Origin: Dryas octopetala | Taxonomy: Eukaryota; Streptophyta; Magnoliopsida; Rosales; Rosaceae | Direction: 5' to 3' | Length of the DNA stretch: 64,000 bases | Assembly: GCA_963921425.1 (NCBI GenBank) | Contig: OY992835.1 | Coordinates: forward strand, 13,144,001-13,208,000 | Shown: positions 46,953 to 57,800 of the stretch, piece after piece | How the letters are laid out: each line of letters starts with the position of its first letter | Numbering within the stretch: the first letter of the stretch is position 1 | Notes under the pieces: model-generated | Seen by the model: the letters and a program-made list of their open reading frames with translations, nothing else | What the model was told of the DNA's origin: nothing | Database searches by the model: none | Program-made: the position numbers and the translations under genes

Positions 46953-49656
46953 TCACTAACAAATTCTCTTATTTTTATTTCTCCCTCGTTTGTCTATTGA
47001 ACATTGAACACGGGATGATTGAACCTTATGTCTGTACGGTAATAGTGAATGAGTCGTGAGTGTCAATCAATAATTATATAATTGTAAGTGCTTTTCTCCT
47101 CTTCAATAACCAATATTGATTTGGTGGGTTGTTCAAGTTTTCATAACCAAGTTCATACATTCCTTGGCAACAACATGACATGTATCCGAGCACTTGATAT
47201 CAGAACCTTGCTTCTCATGAAAACCTCTAATTCTTATAACTACTTAGAAGATTTCTCTTAAACCAAAATGACTTGCAACATATATTTAAGTCTCTAAGAA
47301 TTTGAGGACAAGAGATGAAGGTATAAAATGGATACAATTTGTGGGCCTTTAGCATAGAACTGCATGATTAATTGAGGATCATTGGGTGTACAAAATCATG
47401 AACCAACACACTATGGTTTGTCAATTTCCAAAAATACCAGCACCCAAATCCAAAGATTTGCCTCCATTCAAGACCTTGATGATAAACTTTCTTGGAAGTG
47501 AGATTCACCTTCAACCAGTCCAGAGGAGCTAAACCCTCGGAATTCAATAAATGGGGAGATAAACTCATCAGCTGCCTCCAAACCTGTTTTGGGCCTGCAG
47601 AAATCTCTAAACAACTGCATGGTGCTCCCCAATGGGCAAGAGCAGTGAGCACACACAAGATCACAAGTGCAATTTTGCATGATTCCGTTGGCACTAGAAA
47701 ATAGAACAGCAAATGGTTAATACAACTGCAGTAAATTAGTCGTGAAAAAAAAAAAAAAACTGGTAAATACCGCAATTGCCTATATCTACCTTAAAAATAA
47801 GGTTTGTACAAAGCTTCTATGAAGCAATTGCATCAATGTTTGTGAATCAAGCTGACCACCTAGTCCCAGTTTGTTCACCATCTCTCTGTCAGGTCACAAG
47901 GCAGTGGTGAAAATCACTCCTTTCTTGGTCATGCCTCATTAGAAATTCAGTTGGAACTTCATGAGGCACACTTTGATGGTCTGCATTACCCTTTTGGCTT
48001 CAACAGAATTCCTGAAATGATGAATCGATTTCCTATTCATCAATTTTTGTTTTGCCAATGCATCCTTTCCAGAAAAAACAAAAAAAGAACATAAGAATAC
48101 ATCTTTTGTAGATCCTTATCATGCCGAGAAGGGAAACACTATATAGACAGAAGTGTTCTATTTCTAATAGGCAGTGAAGATAACAAATTAACAATGCTAT
48201 GTTGTCAAACTGTAAACTGAATGTGTAGTCCACACTCACAATCTGACAAGAGAAAATATCTCTATATTATATTTAATTTCTTAATTTCTAATTTAAGAAA
48301 CTACTATATATAGATTGAAAACATATTTATTCAAATTTGTACAGTATCCTAATTACACTAATTTTAATGTAATTAGTGCTCCCTCATATTAGTGTTTAGG
48401 AGCACAACTATTACCTCTAGTTCCATATATATATGGTAAATTTCACTTTTTTGTTACATTCGAAGGAAAGAAAGTTGAACATATCTTAATCCTAACTCAT
48501 TATCCCACCTACCCTCACCACTTGGATCACCCCAATTTCACTTTTTTATCAAGAATCACCCTTCAATTTGGATGACATATTGGTGGTCAAATTTGTTTCT
48601 TACAAGGCATTCTCTTAGGCATATTTATAGAAAGAACTGGAATTCTAAAGAAAAACACAATCATATAGTATTAAAACAAAACAACAAACCTCATGCGGCC
48701 TTTACTTGGAAATGAATTAAAATGAGACTGAGTTCACATCCAATCCTCCCTTTCTTCCATGCCACGAAAAGCTTCAGCCACTAACACAAGAAAATCCCGT
48801 GCGAATTATCATGAAAATTAGATATCAAACTAGAAACTTTAGAATCTGACGGGCACTAGTGAGATTGAATATTTACCTCACACTCTAAGGCATTTCCTTT
48901 GACCTCCTTTTTAGCAGAAAAAAAAAATGAGAAAAGAAAAAACATTAGAATTTGGCAATTTGTGGGGAACTTGTAACTATTGTGATTAAAAACATTTACC
49001 CCAACATTCAAAGTGTTGAGTTTAAATCCCCTCTTCTCCAATATTATTTGTTATTCAAAAGGCTGTACCCAAAATATCGAACTTTATGTGGTGCGCTGTC
49101 ACCAAATCCATACCCTCTTAGTTGAATCCAATTCCCATTGTGCCCCATTTGCTCTGGGGAGGATGAATCTAAAGAGCGCATGCATTCATTCTGCTACTTT
49201 GCCCATGGGTCAGTCGTACGTGTCTGGTTTGTGGGACTGTTATGATACAAACCTGATCATCAATCAATCAATCAATCAATCAATCACGTGACTGATAAAC
49301 TATTACATGGACATAAAATACTTAATTAAGATACTGATGATAAATTACCTAGAGAGTAAGATACTGATTCCGAATTTGTATTTGAGGAGTCCAGCAATTT
49401 TGTGGTCTGAGGTCCCAAAAGGTGGTAGCTCGGCAACTGGGCGGGTGAAAAGTGTGGACCTGCAATTTTCATGACCATAAATTATTATTTTGTGCAAATA
49501 GTGATCACATTTATTAATTTATATACATGATAAATGAATATTATATGTATAATAAGGGTTGGATGAATTACCAGATGGAAGAGAAATAGAAGAGGTGGAT
49601 GCTCCTTATATTATTGTACAGTCTGGTGAATGGTGATGAATGATGATGAGGATCGA
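46953..49656. other. Intergenic between CobW and second NLR
   Basis: About 46,953-47,382 is the CobW 3' flank, which is duplicated at 59,811-60,241. About 47,390-47,700 has two overlapping minus-strand open frames (one reads FRDFCRPKTGLEAADEFISP) with more even base composition than its surroundings, but no family was recognised. 48,200-49,000 is AT-rich without features. A (CAAT)n microsatellite is at 49,261-49,286. A 'gagtttaaatccc' box-B-like motif near 49,017 is too little to call a SINE. Confidence 0.4.
49261..49286. repeat. (CAAT)n microsatellite
   Basis: About 6.5 perfect units of CAAT. Confidence 0.9.
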
Positions 49657-52452
49657 TCATATATCATCCTTTGTGATGGTGACTCCATTAATAGTGATGT
49701 TTGGGACGTGAGAAATGAGGGGCCACAAATGGGCTCCTTTTTGGCAACGTTGTGCGAGGATTGGACACCAATCGATGGTCAAGTCTTGTAGTGGTATCTC
49801 CCGCAGGTAGTTGGGCAGTGTTTTTAGGAGAGAGCATGAATTAATGCGTAAGGAAGAAAGGCGTGGCATTGATGTCCGCCTTGATGTCCGCAATCCATCA
49901 AATTCCCACTCCTGCCACTCGTGCATCATCCGGAAGCTGAGTTGTTTCAATTGTGGGAAAGCACGAACGCTCAAAAACTCTTTTCCAAGAATTTTCAGAC
50001 TATGCATCCCCGATATTTCCAGTCTTTCAAGTGACAACAAGTCCCCAAGAGGAGGCAAAGTTTTACAATATTTCCATTCATCAAGAATAAGGCTTCTTAA
50101 ATTGTGAAAAGACATATTCCCAAAGAAAACCATCTCAAAGGGAGCACAGGTGAAGTTGCCGTCGTAACCACCAATGCGTAAAACTTTCAAATTTTCATGT
50201 GGTCTTAAGGCTGCCAGTATTTTGTCATCGGTTTCTCGTCTCTCATCGTCTTCATTCTCAAAATCTAGTTCCAATTGAAGTAGGTGTTTTTTATTCCTCA
50301 ATTGTGCTTTCTGAGCCTCCCCTGCATCTTTCACGTTTCCCAACATTTTTATTGACAGGCTACCCTGCAGCTGCTCAAAATTTCCTAGATCTCCAAACTT
50401 GAATGCCTCCTCATCATCACCACCACCACATACACTATACTCATCTAGCCTTCGCAGGCTTGTTAATCTCCCAATCCCTTTTGGAAAGTACCTTAGCTGA
50501 TTACAGTCCTTAACATGAAGATGCTTTAAGTTGATCAGCTTTCCCATTCCCTCAGGTAGTTTTTTAAGACTCGTGCACGAAACAAGGTGCAAACTTTGCA
50601 GATTGTATAGATTACACAAAGACCTTGGTAATCGCTTCAAATAAGGATTATGAGACAAGTCAATATACCTCAAATGCACCAATTCACCAATCTCCTTCGG
50701 AACTTCTTTCATGCGGTTATGACTCAAATTTAATGTCCTAAGGTACTTCAATTGCAAAATCAAATTTGAGTGCAAGGCAGTAATGCTTGAATCAAATGTT
50801 GCCAGGGTACGTAAATTTTTCCAATTGAAAGAAATCGGAAAAAATGGAAATCTGCCCTGTCGTGCAAACCTTATACATAAATGACGAACCTTAGCACCAG
50901 CTGGTAGCTCTATCCTATTGTTAGCACCCTCAACCTCCATAATAAAGCATTCATCCTTGGTGAGAAATTGCACAAGGTCATGCACAATATCATGCATTTT
51001 GCAACCGGTAATATTCCCATCATCGTCTTCCTCAAAATCGTGAAAGAAAGACAATATTGAGTTCTTAAAATATTTTTCAGCTATTTGTTTGTTTTCTTTC
51101 AAATTAAGACAATGTTGTGACATCCACAACGCAATCAAAACATCTTTATCGAACTTATAACCTTTTGGATAAATAGCACAATAAAGAAGATAACGTTTAA
51201 TTGCTACAACATTCAAATGATGATAACTTTGTAGTAATGGTTGGAAAACTTGCTGCTCAACGTCTTCTTCCCACATTTTACCATCCAAAACATCTCGCCA
51301 CTCTTCTATTGTTTCCTTATTCAGCATGAGATTACCTAACATATTTGCAACAAAGGGCAAACCATTACACTTTTTTATGATATTCTTACCAATAGCTTCA
51401 AATGCTTCCAACGTCTCATCTCTTTCCCTGTCAACCAAAGCAATTTGATAGAACAATGACCAACAAATTTGTTCACTCAACTTGTCCAATTGAATCATGT
51501 GATCAGTGGTTGATCCCATTGTAATAGCAACCTCCTCTTTTCGTGTAGTCACCAATATTCTGCTGCCTCTAGCACCCTCTTGTAAAGCATCCTTAACCCA
51601 CTTAAAAATGCTTAGGTTCGACACATCATCTAGAACGAGGAGAAACTTTTCACCCTGAATAGAATCATGTATACAATTTACTAAAGTGAAGAATTCATCT
51701 GAGTTCTTTTGGGTATCATTTTGATTGAGACCTTCAAAAATGCCTTCAGCAATCTTGACCTCTATTGAAGAGTACTCTAGCATATCAATCCAAATTCTGT
51801 TCTCAAATTGACCTTTAACACTTTGATCATTATAGACCAATTCGGCAAGAATTGTCTTTTCTATTCCTCCCCTTCCTACAATAGAGATGACAAGAGGATC
51901 CCTCCATTCTTGGCTACTCTTGTTCAACAACATGCTTATTAAAATATCATATACTTTTTCTTGCTTAAGTACCCCAGATATAGCGACAAAGGATGAAGCA
52001 TTCTGTTTTTCTTGGTAGAAAAAGTTATACCTTTGACTTTCATTAGCAATCAAAGTTAGCTTTTTGCTTAGTTTCTTAATCTTCCTAGCAATAGGATAAC
52101 TGAAGTAATGAGAGGAGATGGAGAAACATACCTTCTTCTTAGTATCAAAAGCATTGTCACCTTTTTCTTGTTTCTCAACTCGTTGTTTCTGAATTTTGTT
52201 GTTCCACTCATTCAGCACGTCGTCCATCTCATAGCACACTTCTTTCAGCTTATCTAGCCAATGTCTTACGTTGTCCTCCTTCACTTGCCTCTTCTCTGCA
52301 TCCTCGAGTACTTCTAGAATAAGTTGGAGTTTGTCGGTGAGATTTGCAACTTCTTTCTCAACACCCACGACCAATCTCTCCTCTTGTTCATCTTCTTGCT
52401 GGATGATTGAGGCCAACTGTTCTAGGAGTGCAGAAATGAGTGCTTCAGCCAT
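49657..52452 (-). CDS. CC-NB-LRR protein, 931 aa, with degenerate nucleotide-binding motifs
   Basis: Single-exon open frame starting MAEALISALLEQ, the same subfamily as the NLR at 18.9 kb. Coiled coil at about 1-140, with CYEMDDVLNEWN. In NB-ARC the P-loop reads GRGGIEKTI (193-201): the Gly before the catalytic Lys is Glu and the usual second Thr is Ile. RNBS-A is FENRIWIDMLEYSS instead of WVCVSDPF; kinase-2 is LLVLDDVSN, lacking Trp (~271-279); the GLPL motif is CNGLPFVANMLG (~362-373). RNBS-B GSRILVTTR, a RNBS-D-like YLLYCAIYPKGYKFDKD and MHD (~486-488) are kept. LRRs fill about 550-925. The frame has no stop in 2.8 kb, so it is either recently decaying or maintained without normal ATP binding. 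An upstream minisatellite starts 371 bp from the ATG. Confidence 0.95.
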   Translation of the reverse strand: MAEALISALLEQLASIIQQEDEQEERLVVGVEKEVANLTDKLQLILEVLEDAEKRQVKEDNVRHWLDKLKEVCYEMDDVLNEWNNKIQKQRVEKQEKGDNAFDTKKKVCFSISSHYFSYPIARKIKKLSKKLTLIANESQRYNFFYQEKQNASSFVAISGVLKQEKVYDILISMLLNKSSQEWRDPLVISIVGRGGIEKTILAELVYNDQSVKGQFENRIWIDMLEYSSIEVKIAEGIFEGLNQNDTQKNSDEFFTLVNCIHDSIQGEKFLLVLDDVSNLSIFKWVKDALQEGARGSRILVTTRKEEVAITMGSTTDHMIQLDKLSEQICWSLFYQIALVDRERDETLEAFEAIGKNIIKKCNGLPFVANMLGNLMLNKETIEEWRDVLDGKMWEEDVEQQVFQPLLQSYHHLNVVAIKRYLLYCAIYPKGYKFDKDVLIALWMSQHCLNLKENKQIAEKYFKNSILSFFHDFEEDDDGNITGCKMHDIVHDLVQFLTKDECFIMEVEGANNRIELPAGAKVRHLCIRFARQGRFPFFPISFNWKNLRTLATFDSSITALHSNLILQLKYLRTLNLSHNRMKEVPKEIGELVHLRYIDLSHNPYLKRLPRSLCNLYNLQSLHLVSCTSLKKLPEGMGKLINLKHLHVKDCNQLRYFPKGIGRLTSLRRLDEYSVCGGGDDEEAFKFGDLGNFEQLQGSLSIKMLGNVKDAGEAQKAQLRNKKHLLQLELDFENEDDERRETDDKILAALRPHENLKVLRIGGYDGNFTCAPFEMVFFGNMSFHNLRSLILDEWKYCKTLPPLGDLLSLERLEISGMHSLKILGKEFLSVRAFPQLKQLSFRMMHEWQEWEFDGLRTSRRTSMPRLSSLRINSCSLLKTLPNYLREIPLQDLTIDWCPILAQRCQKGAHLWPLISHVPNITINGVTITKDDI

Positions 52453-52822
52453 TAAGTTAGAGTTGAATTGGTTGACAAATATGGAAAGAGAAAGACAAGA
52501 AATATGAAGTAGCTAGAATGGTTGTATGCGCTATTGTGCAGAACATGACATGTTATAATAATTCTTAATCAAAGGAAAAGGATGGGCCCTTTCACATTGT
52601 CTGCAAGTTATGCACCGTATACGTGTCGAGCACTGGTATTTGGAACGAAAAATGAAAATACATATTCCCTACCTATTTATTGTTTGGATTTCAGTTCCAA
52701 GAGTAATAAGTTAATAACAGAACATGAGTTAGTGAATGCTACTCTTATGGGTATGTATTGGATCTGTACTATCGTGTAAGGATCATTGTCGAAACTTTTG
52801 ATAGCAAAGTGTGTAACGCATC

Positions 52823-53475
52823 AACTTTCTTGTGGCCCTTGCTTGAGTGCTTCAGTTCATGACAGATTCTTGCTTATCGTAAAAGAAAAATATCTTTCAT
52901 CTTTATAGATTTTGGCGTCTAATCACACACCTTTCAAAAAATCATGCGGATATAACTTTCTTGCGGCTCTTGCTTGAGTGCTTCAGTCCATGACAGATTC
53001 TTGCTTATCGTAAAAGAAAAATATTTTTCATCTTTATAGATTTTGGCGTCTAATCACACACCTTTCAAAAAATCATGCGGATATAACTTTCTTGTGGCCC
53101 TTGCTTGAGTGCTTCAGTCCATGACAGATTCTTGCTTATCGTAAAAGAAAAATATTTTTCATCTTTATAGATTTTGGCGTCTAATCACACACCTTTCAAA
53201 AATCATTCAGATATAACTTTCTTGTGGCCCTTGCTTGAGTGCTTCTGTCCATGACAGATTCTTGCTTATCGTAAAAGAAAAATATCTTTCATCTTTATAG
53301 ATTTTGGCGTCTAATCACACACCTTTCAAAAAATCATGCGGATATAACTTTCTTGTGGCCCTTGCTTGAGTGCTTCAGTTTATGACAGATTCTCGCTTAT
53401 CGTAAAAGAAAAATATCTTTCATTTTTATAGATTTTGGCGTCTAATCACACATCTTTCAAAAAATCATGCGAATA
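52823..53475. repeat. Five-copy 131-bp minisatellite
   Basis: Tandem units start at about 52,823, 52,954, 53,085, 53,215 and 53,346 (131, 131, 130, 131 bp spacing), each beginning AACTTTCTTG and containing 'ttgcttatcgtaaaagaaaa' and 'gattttggcgtctaatcaca'. Copies differ at only a few positions. The array is upstream of the minus-strand NLR start at 52,452. Confidence 0.97.
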
Positions 53476-53541
53476 CGTGATATCTCTTTCATTTTACCAC
53501 ATCTTCAGTTAGACGAAGGTCTCCAGCTTATTATTAATTGA

Positions 53542-54061
53542 TTTTTTATCACAAATAATCTCTTAACTTTTACAAAAATATTAATTTGATTTCTAAAGTA
53601 CATTTTTATTCAATGTTATTACTCATCTTTTTCACCAAACATTAATTTGATTCTTAGAAACACTTTAAAAATTCGTCAAATATAGTTCAAGATATGAAAA
53701 AATTCTCCGAAAATTCTTATGGACTCGTTTTGACTATTATTATTTTTATATGAGGTCAAATTATCAAATTGACGCTTAGTAATTTCTAGAAAATTAGGAG
53801 AATTAGTTTGAGAATTTTGAATTTTCTGAAAAATTAATTTGATAATTTGACTCCAAATAAAAATAGTAGTAGTCAAGACGAGTCCGTATGAATTTTCAGA
53901 AAATTTTTTCATATCCCGATCTATTTTTGGCCAATTTTCTAAGTGTCTAAAGATTAAATTGATGTTCGATGACAAAAATGAAGAATAAAATTGATTGAAA
54001 ATATACTTTAGGAACCAATTTGATGTTTGACTGAAAGTAAAGTGGCTATTGGTGATAAAAA
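53542..54061. mobile_element. Foldback (long inverted repeat) element
   Basis: The left half is the inverted, diverged complement of the right half: arms of about 230-240 bp with outer ends TTTTTTATCAC and GTGATAAAAA, meeting near 53,800. Best-conserved arm segments are about 53,690-53,775 and 53,830-53,920 ('ggactcgt(t/c)ttgact'). No coding capacity. No clear target duplication was found. Confidence 0.75.
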
Positions 54062-54879
54062 GTTATATTAGTTAGTGTTATATTATTTTAGTAACCAGTT
54101 AATTCTAGAGTATAATATTAAAAGTTAAATTTAATATGATTGTAAAACTAATAAAAAGTTAAAGTTAATTCATATTTAGTATATTATCCCTTATTGTCTC
54201 TCATATGAACCGAACTCATATTTTATATATATATATATTAATTTGTATATTAATGAGTGACTCATTACTTATCCATGTGGGACTACACACATGATTCCAA
54301 CATTCTCATCCAACACGTGATCCATACATTTGTATGTGTGAACCAGAGGGTGCATTATAGAGTTTAGAGAGTGCTACTGATCATGAGATTAAGTAATTGC
54401 AACTTCTTTCTAAACTCCCAAGAGAGCCAAGACCAGTCCCAACTCCCAAGAGTGCTACCGAAGCCAAGACTAGTCCCCACTCCCAAGAGTTCTACCGAAG
54501 CCAACTGGCATTGAATTAATCGAATCCATATTTGGTTGACAACGGACACAAGCAGGCCCAAGAATCCAAATAAACCCAAGGAACAAAGAAACTAACACCA
54601 AAACTTGCACCCATTTCTTTTTCTTAAGCCTGCTAGTCATTCTTCTTTCTTTCAATTTCTTTTTCCATCTTTATTGTTTTCGTATTTCACTTCTGATCGA
54701 TTAGTCCAATATATAACAAACAAAAACAAAAACAAAACATCATCTTTAACCTCTTAGCTAAATAACATGGCCAAGAAACCTCTTAGCCAAATAAGTACAA
54801 CCACTTAACTAACATGTTAACCACTTGGTTACAATAAATCAATTTTTTTTTGTTCTAATAGATTACATCAATTAAACAT
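54062..54879. other. Spacer downstream of the DGK-like gene
   Basis: AT-rich. About 54,420-54,500 holds two copies of a ~40-bp unit ('caaga(c/t)(c/t)agtccc(a/c)actcccaagag'). Small minus-strand open frames at 54,364-54,655 overlap this repeat and have no recognised family. Confidence 0.4.
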
Positions 54880-57800
54880 CTAAGGGCTAGGAATAGAGCT
54901 AGGCCGTTTGAAGGTACTTGTTGGACCAAACTTGCTAGGTGCTTGAGCATTGTTATCATCACCTGTTACAACAGCAGAGGGCTGTGATGAGTCATGGGGA
55001 TTTCTTTTTGCTGGGCAATCTGGTTTGGCAAGAATGTTGACTTGACCGTGGTAAGAGATTTCAATATTAATGATACCATCAAGTGGGATCTTTTCCCATC
55101 GTGTTCCATCAATGCTCATGGTTACAACCTCTGCTGCACCCTCAATGAACTTGAATCGAATGCCTTTTACCTAACAGAGAAAGGGGGAAAAAAAAGCATA
55201 ATCGATCATCTTTTGAATCAGATGCAAGAGAACAAATAAAAAGTATTAATCCTTGGTGACTGCAACTGGAGAATTCAAGATAAACTAGATGTAATGCTAC
55301 CAAAGAGTAATTTGGTAGCACATTGATGGGGCATTTAACGACATTCATATGATGAGCCTAAGACATGTGCTACCATAAGTTCCTTGTAAAAAAAAAAAAT
55401 TATATTTGGATTATACGATAGTGGCAATAAGACTGATTAAGAATAATAAATTCTTAGAAAGGAAATACAGATGTGCAAAGAACAACACAAGATCAGGTTT
55501 ACTACTAGACCAGGATCCCCCACAAAACATAATAAACTATTTATTTTGTCAAGATTTTCTAAAGCACTAGCATTCAAACTTTCAAAAATTTCTTATCACG
55601 CAAGATATAATAATTGAATTCAGATGTACATTTCAATGCAGGATGGGCTTAGAAAAAAGTGTCTTTTTTCACACACTACAGCCACTGATGCACCCCAGGT
55701 CTTGTTCTTGTCTGATGCATACGTGTAAATTTTTGGGGTAGTCTCTTATAATTTCCAGTTTGAATAGTGTCAATAACACTTCGAAGTCTAAAGAGAAAGA
55801 AAGCAAGAAGCAAACTAAACACAAATTTGAAATGATGTATGACCTGACCAAGGAGAATACGATCATTCTGAGGAAGCAAAACATCTTTCAATCCAATAAT
55901 TTCAAGAAGTCCATCATCTATGAATGACGTGTTCAGGTGGCTCTGTAATTCGACATCAACCAAGAAAATTTTTACTAATGCGCACAAAAAGTAACAATGT
56001 TGAATTCCTGTTTTCAAATTTAAAAACCAAATACAGAAAAAAAAAAAAAAAACCTCACTTCTCGCTTTTTCTTCGCATTTGGTGTTCCCCAAGGAAAGCG
56101 AGGCAAGTTAAGACAAACAATTGACTTGATGCTGTACACCAAAGAGACAAATTCAGAATGATGATACTATGTTTGCGCATGTGCTGATGTGCATATGTGG
56201 ATATGTGTGTGTATGAGAGATAGAGAGATCCTGTAAAAGAGACAAAAATTAAGAATGATGATACTAAGTTTGTGTGTGCGTCTCTGCTGTCCATTTATCT
56301 ATGCACAATTGCATGCGCAATTGTTTTATTGATTATTAATAAACGTATTGAAATTAGAGAGAAATTTCATCTGTTTTGATATAAACATTCAAACTTGGGG
56401 AAAAAATAAAAATAAAAATGACAAAAAGAAGACCAAAAAAAAAGTCAGAAAACATTTTGTCTTCATTTGATTATACAAAACAGTGAGATGAGAGAGAAAG
56501 GAAGCATGGTTTATCACAGCATTTTTAAGAAATTAAATTACACAATAGAATAATATATTAAGATGTAGGTGTTCCAGAGTGGAAACAATAAATCAAGGTA
56601 AATGTAAATTTGATAATTTACCCACTAGGAATTTTGAGTAATTCCCACAAGCCATGATTCATAACCTCTACTTTTGCAACTGAGCTGAAGGTCCTGCTTG
56701 CGGGAAAAAGATATTTTTAATACTAAAAGAAGAATATACTAATAACAAATTACATTAAATTAGCAGGATTGAATGCCGTAAAGATTTAATATCAATTATC
56801 ATTCATAACATTATGTATTCAGCTTGGCTTAAAATATAAATGTACCAAGATTCAAGTGTTTAGTTAGGGTAACTACAAAGTAACTACAAAATAATAAATA
56901 AATAAAGCAATGCTAACTACAAAAAAATATTGACCAATAACTTATATTTTCACAATTTAAATATTAAATGGATAAATAATGAAAGCACAAGTGGCAGGCA
57001 AGAAAAAGGCCATGAACACGCATAATTTAGTCAAGATTGAGACAATTTAGTAATTACCCTTCAATTTGTGTGTGTTTCATGTTGGCTTCGAGACAAAGAC
57101 ATCAACAGAGTAAAGTTTTGTTAGTAAACACGACAAGACCAATCACAAATTCTATGAAGGTCATGGTGAAACCTTATTATGATTAAAGCTGACATTAACA
57201 TGGTCCAAACAGGGGATTCCATTGTTTCAATGGATTTTGTTGAGTGACTTGCATGCATAACTTAATAGTTAATAGTAACACATTAATATTCTTAACAAAA
57301 ATAAATACACAATATATAAGAAATTTAGAGTTACAATTTAAGAAATTTGGTGCTTGGGATCATGCATTAGCCACCAACATGACTACATAGATCTTGTTGA
57401 TTTCATTTGATAGGAAATCTAATAATGATGCTACTGTGAAAAGATGCTTGAGCAACAAACAGAATGATAGTAACACAATCATTAAGAGTTACACAATATA
57501 TAAAAAGAGTCAAAGAGCAACTTCTAAATTACATGAACAAAAGCTAAATGACTACCTTGCAGTAGGATGAAAGCAGTAAGCTCCATACCATCTTGGACCA
57601 CCAACCCCTATAGAAAAATAAAAAAGACAATTTTGTTCACAGAATCTACTTATACTCTGTGATTGATTGAACAAATATTAAGATCATTAAAGTGGAATAT
57701 CATAACACCATCTCCAAATATAGTTTTTTATCTTAACGAAATGAATTTCTAGACCCATGTCAAGGTGATCCGATATTTCTTTTCTAGTTTCCTTGTTAAC

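Noticed and set aside
47492..47704. 70-aa plus-strand open frame beside CobW
   Set aside because: Overlaps minus-strand frames of the same stretch; neither strand shows a known family, so not called as a gene.
49010..49291. Possible SINE (box-B-like 'gagtttaaatccc')
   Set aside because: No box A at the right spacing, no target duplications, and the (CAAT)n tail alone is not enough.
52454..52480. W-box-like TTGAC upstream of the second NLR
   Set aside because: Only the core is present (TTGACA, not TTGACC/T), and such a short motif is expected by chance.
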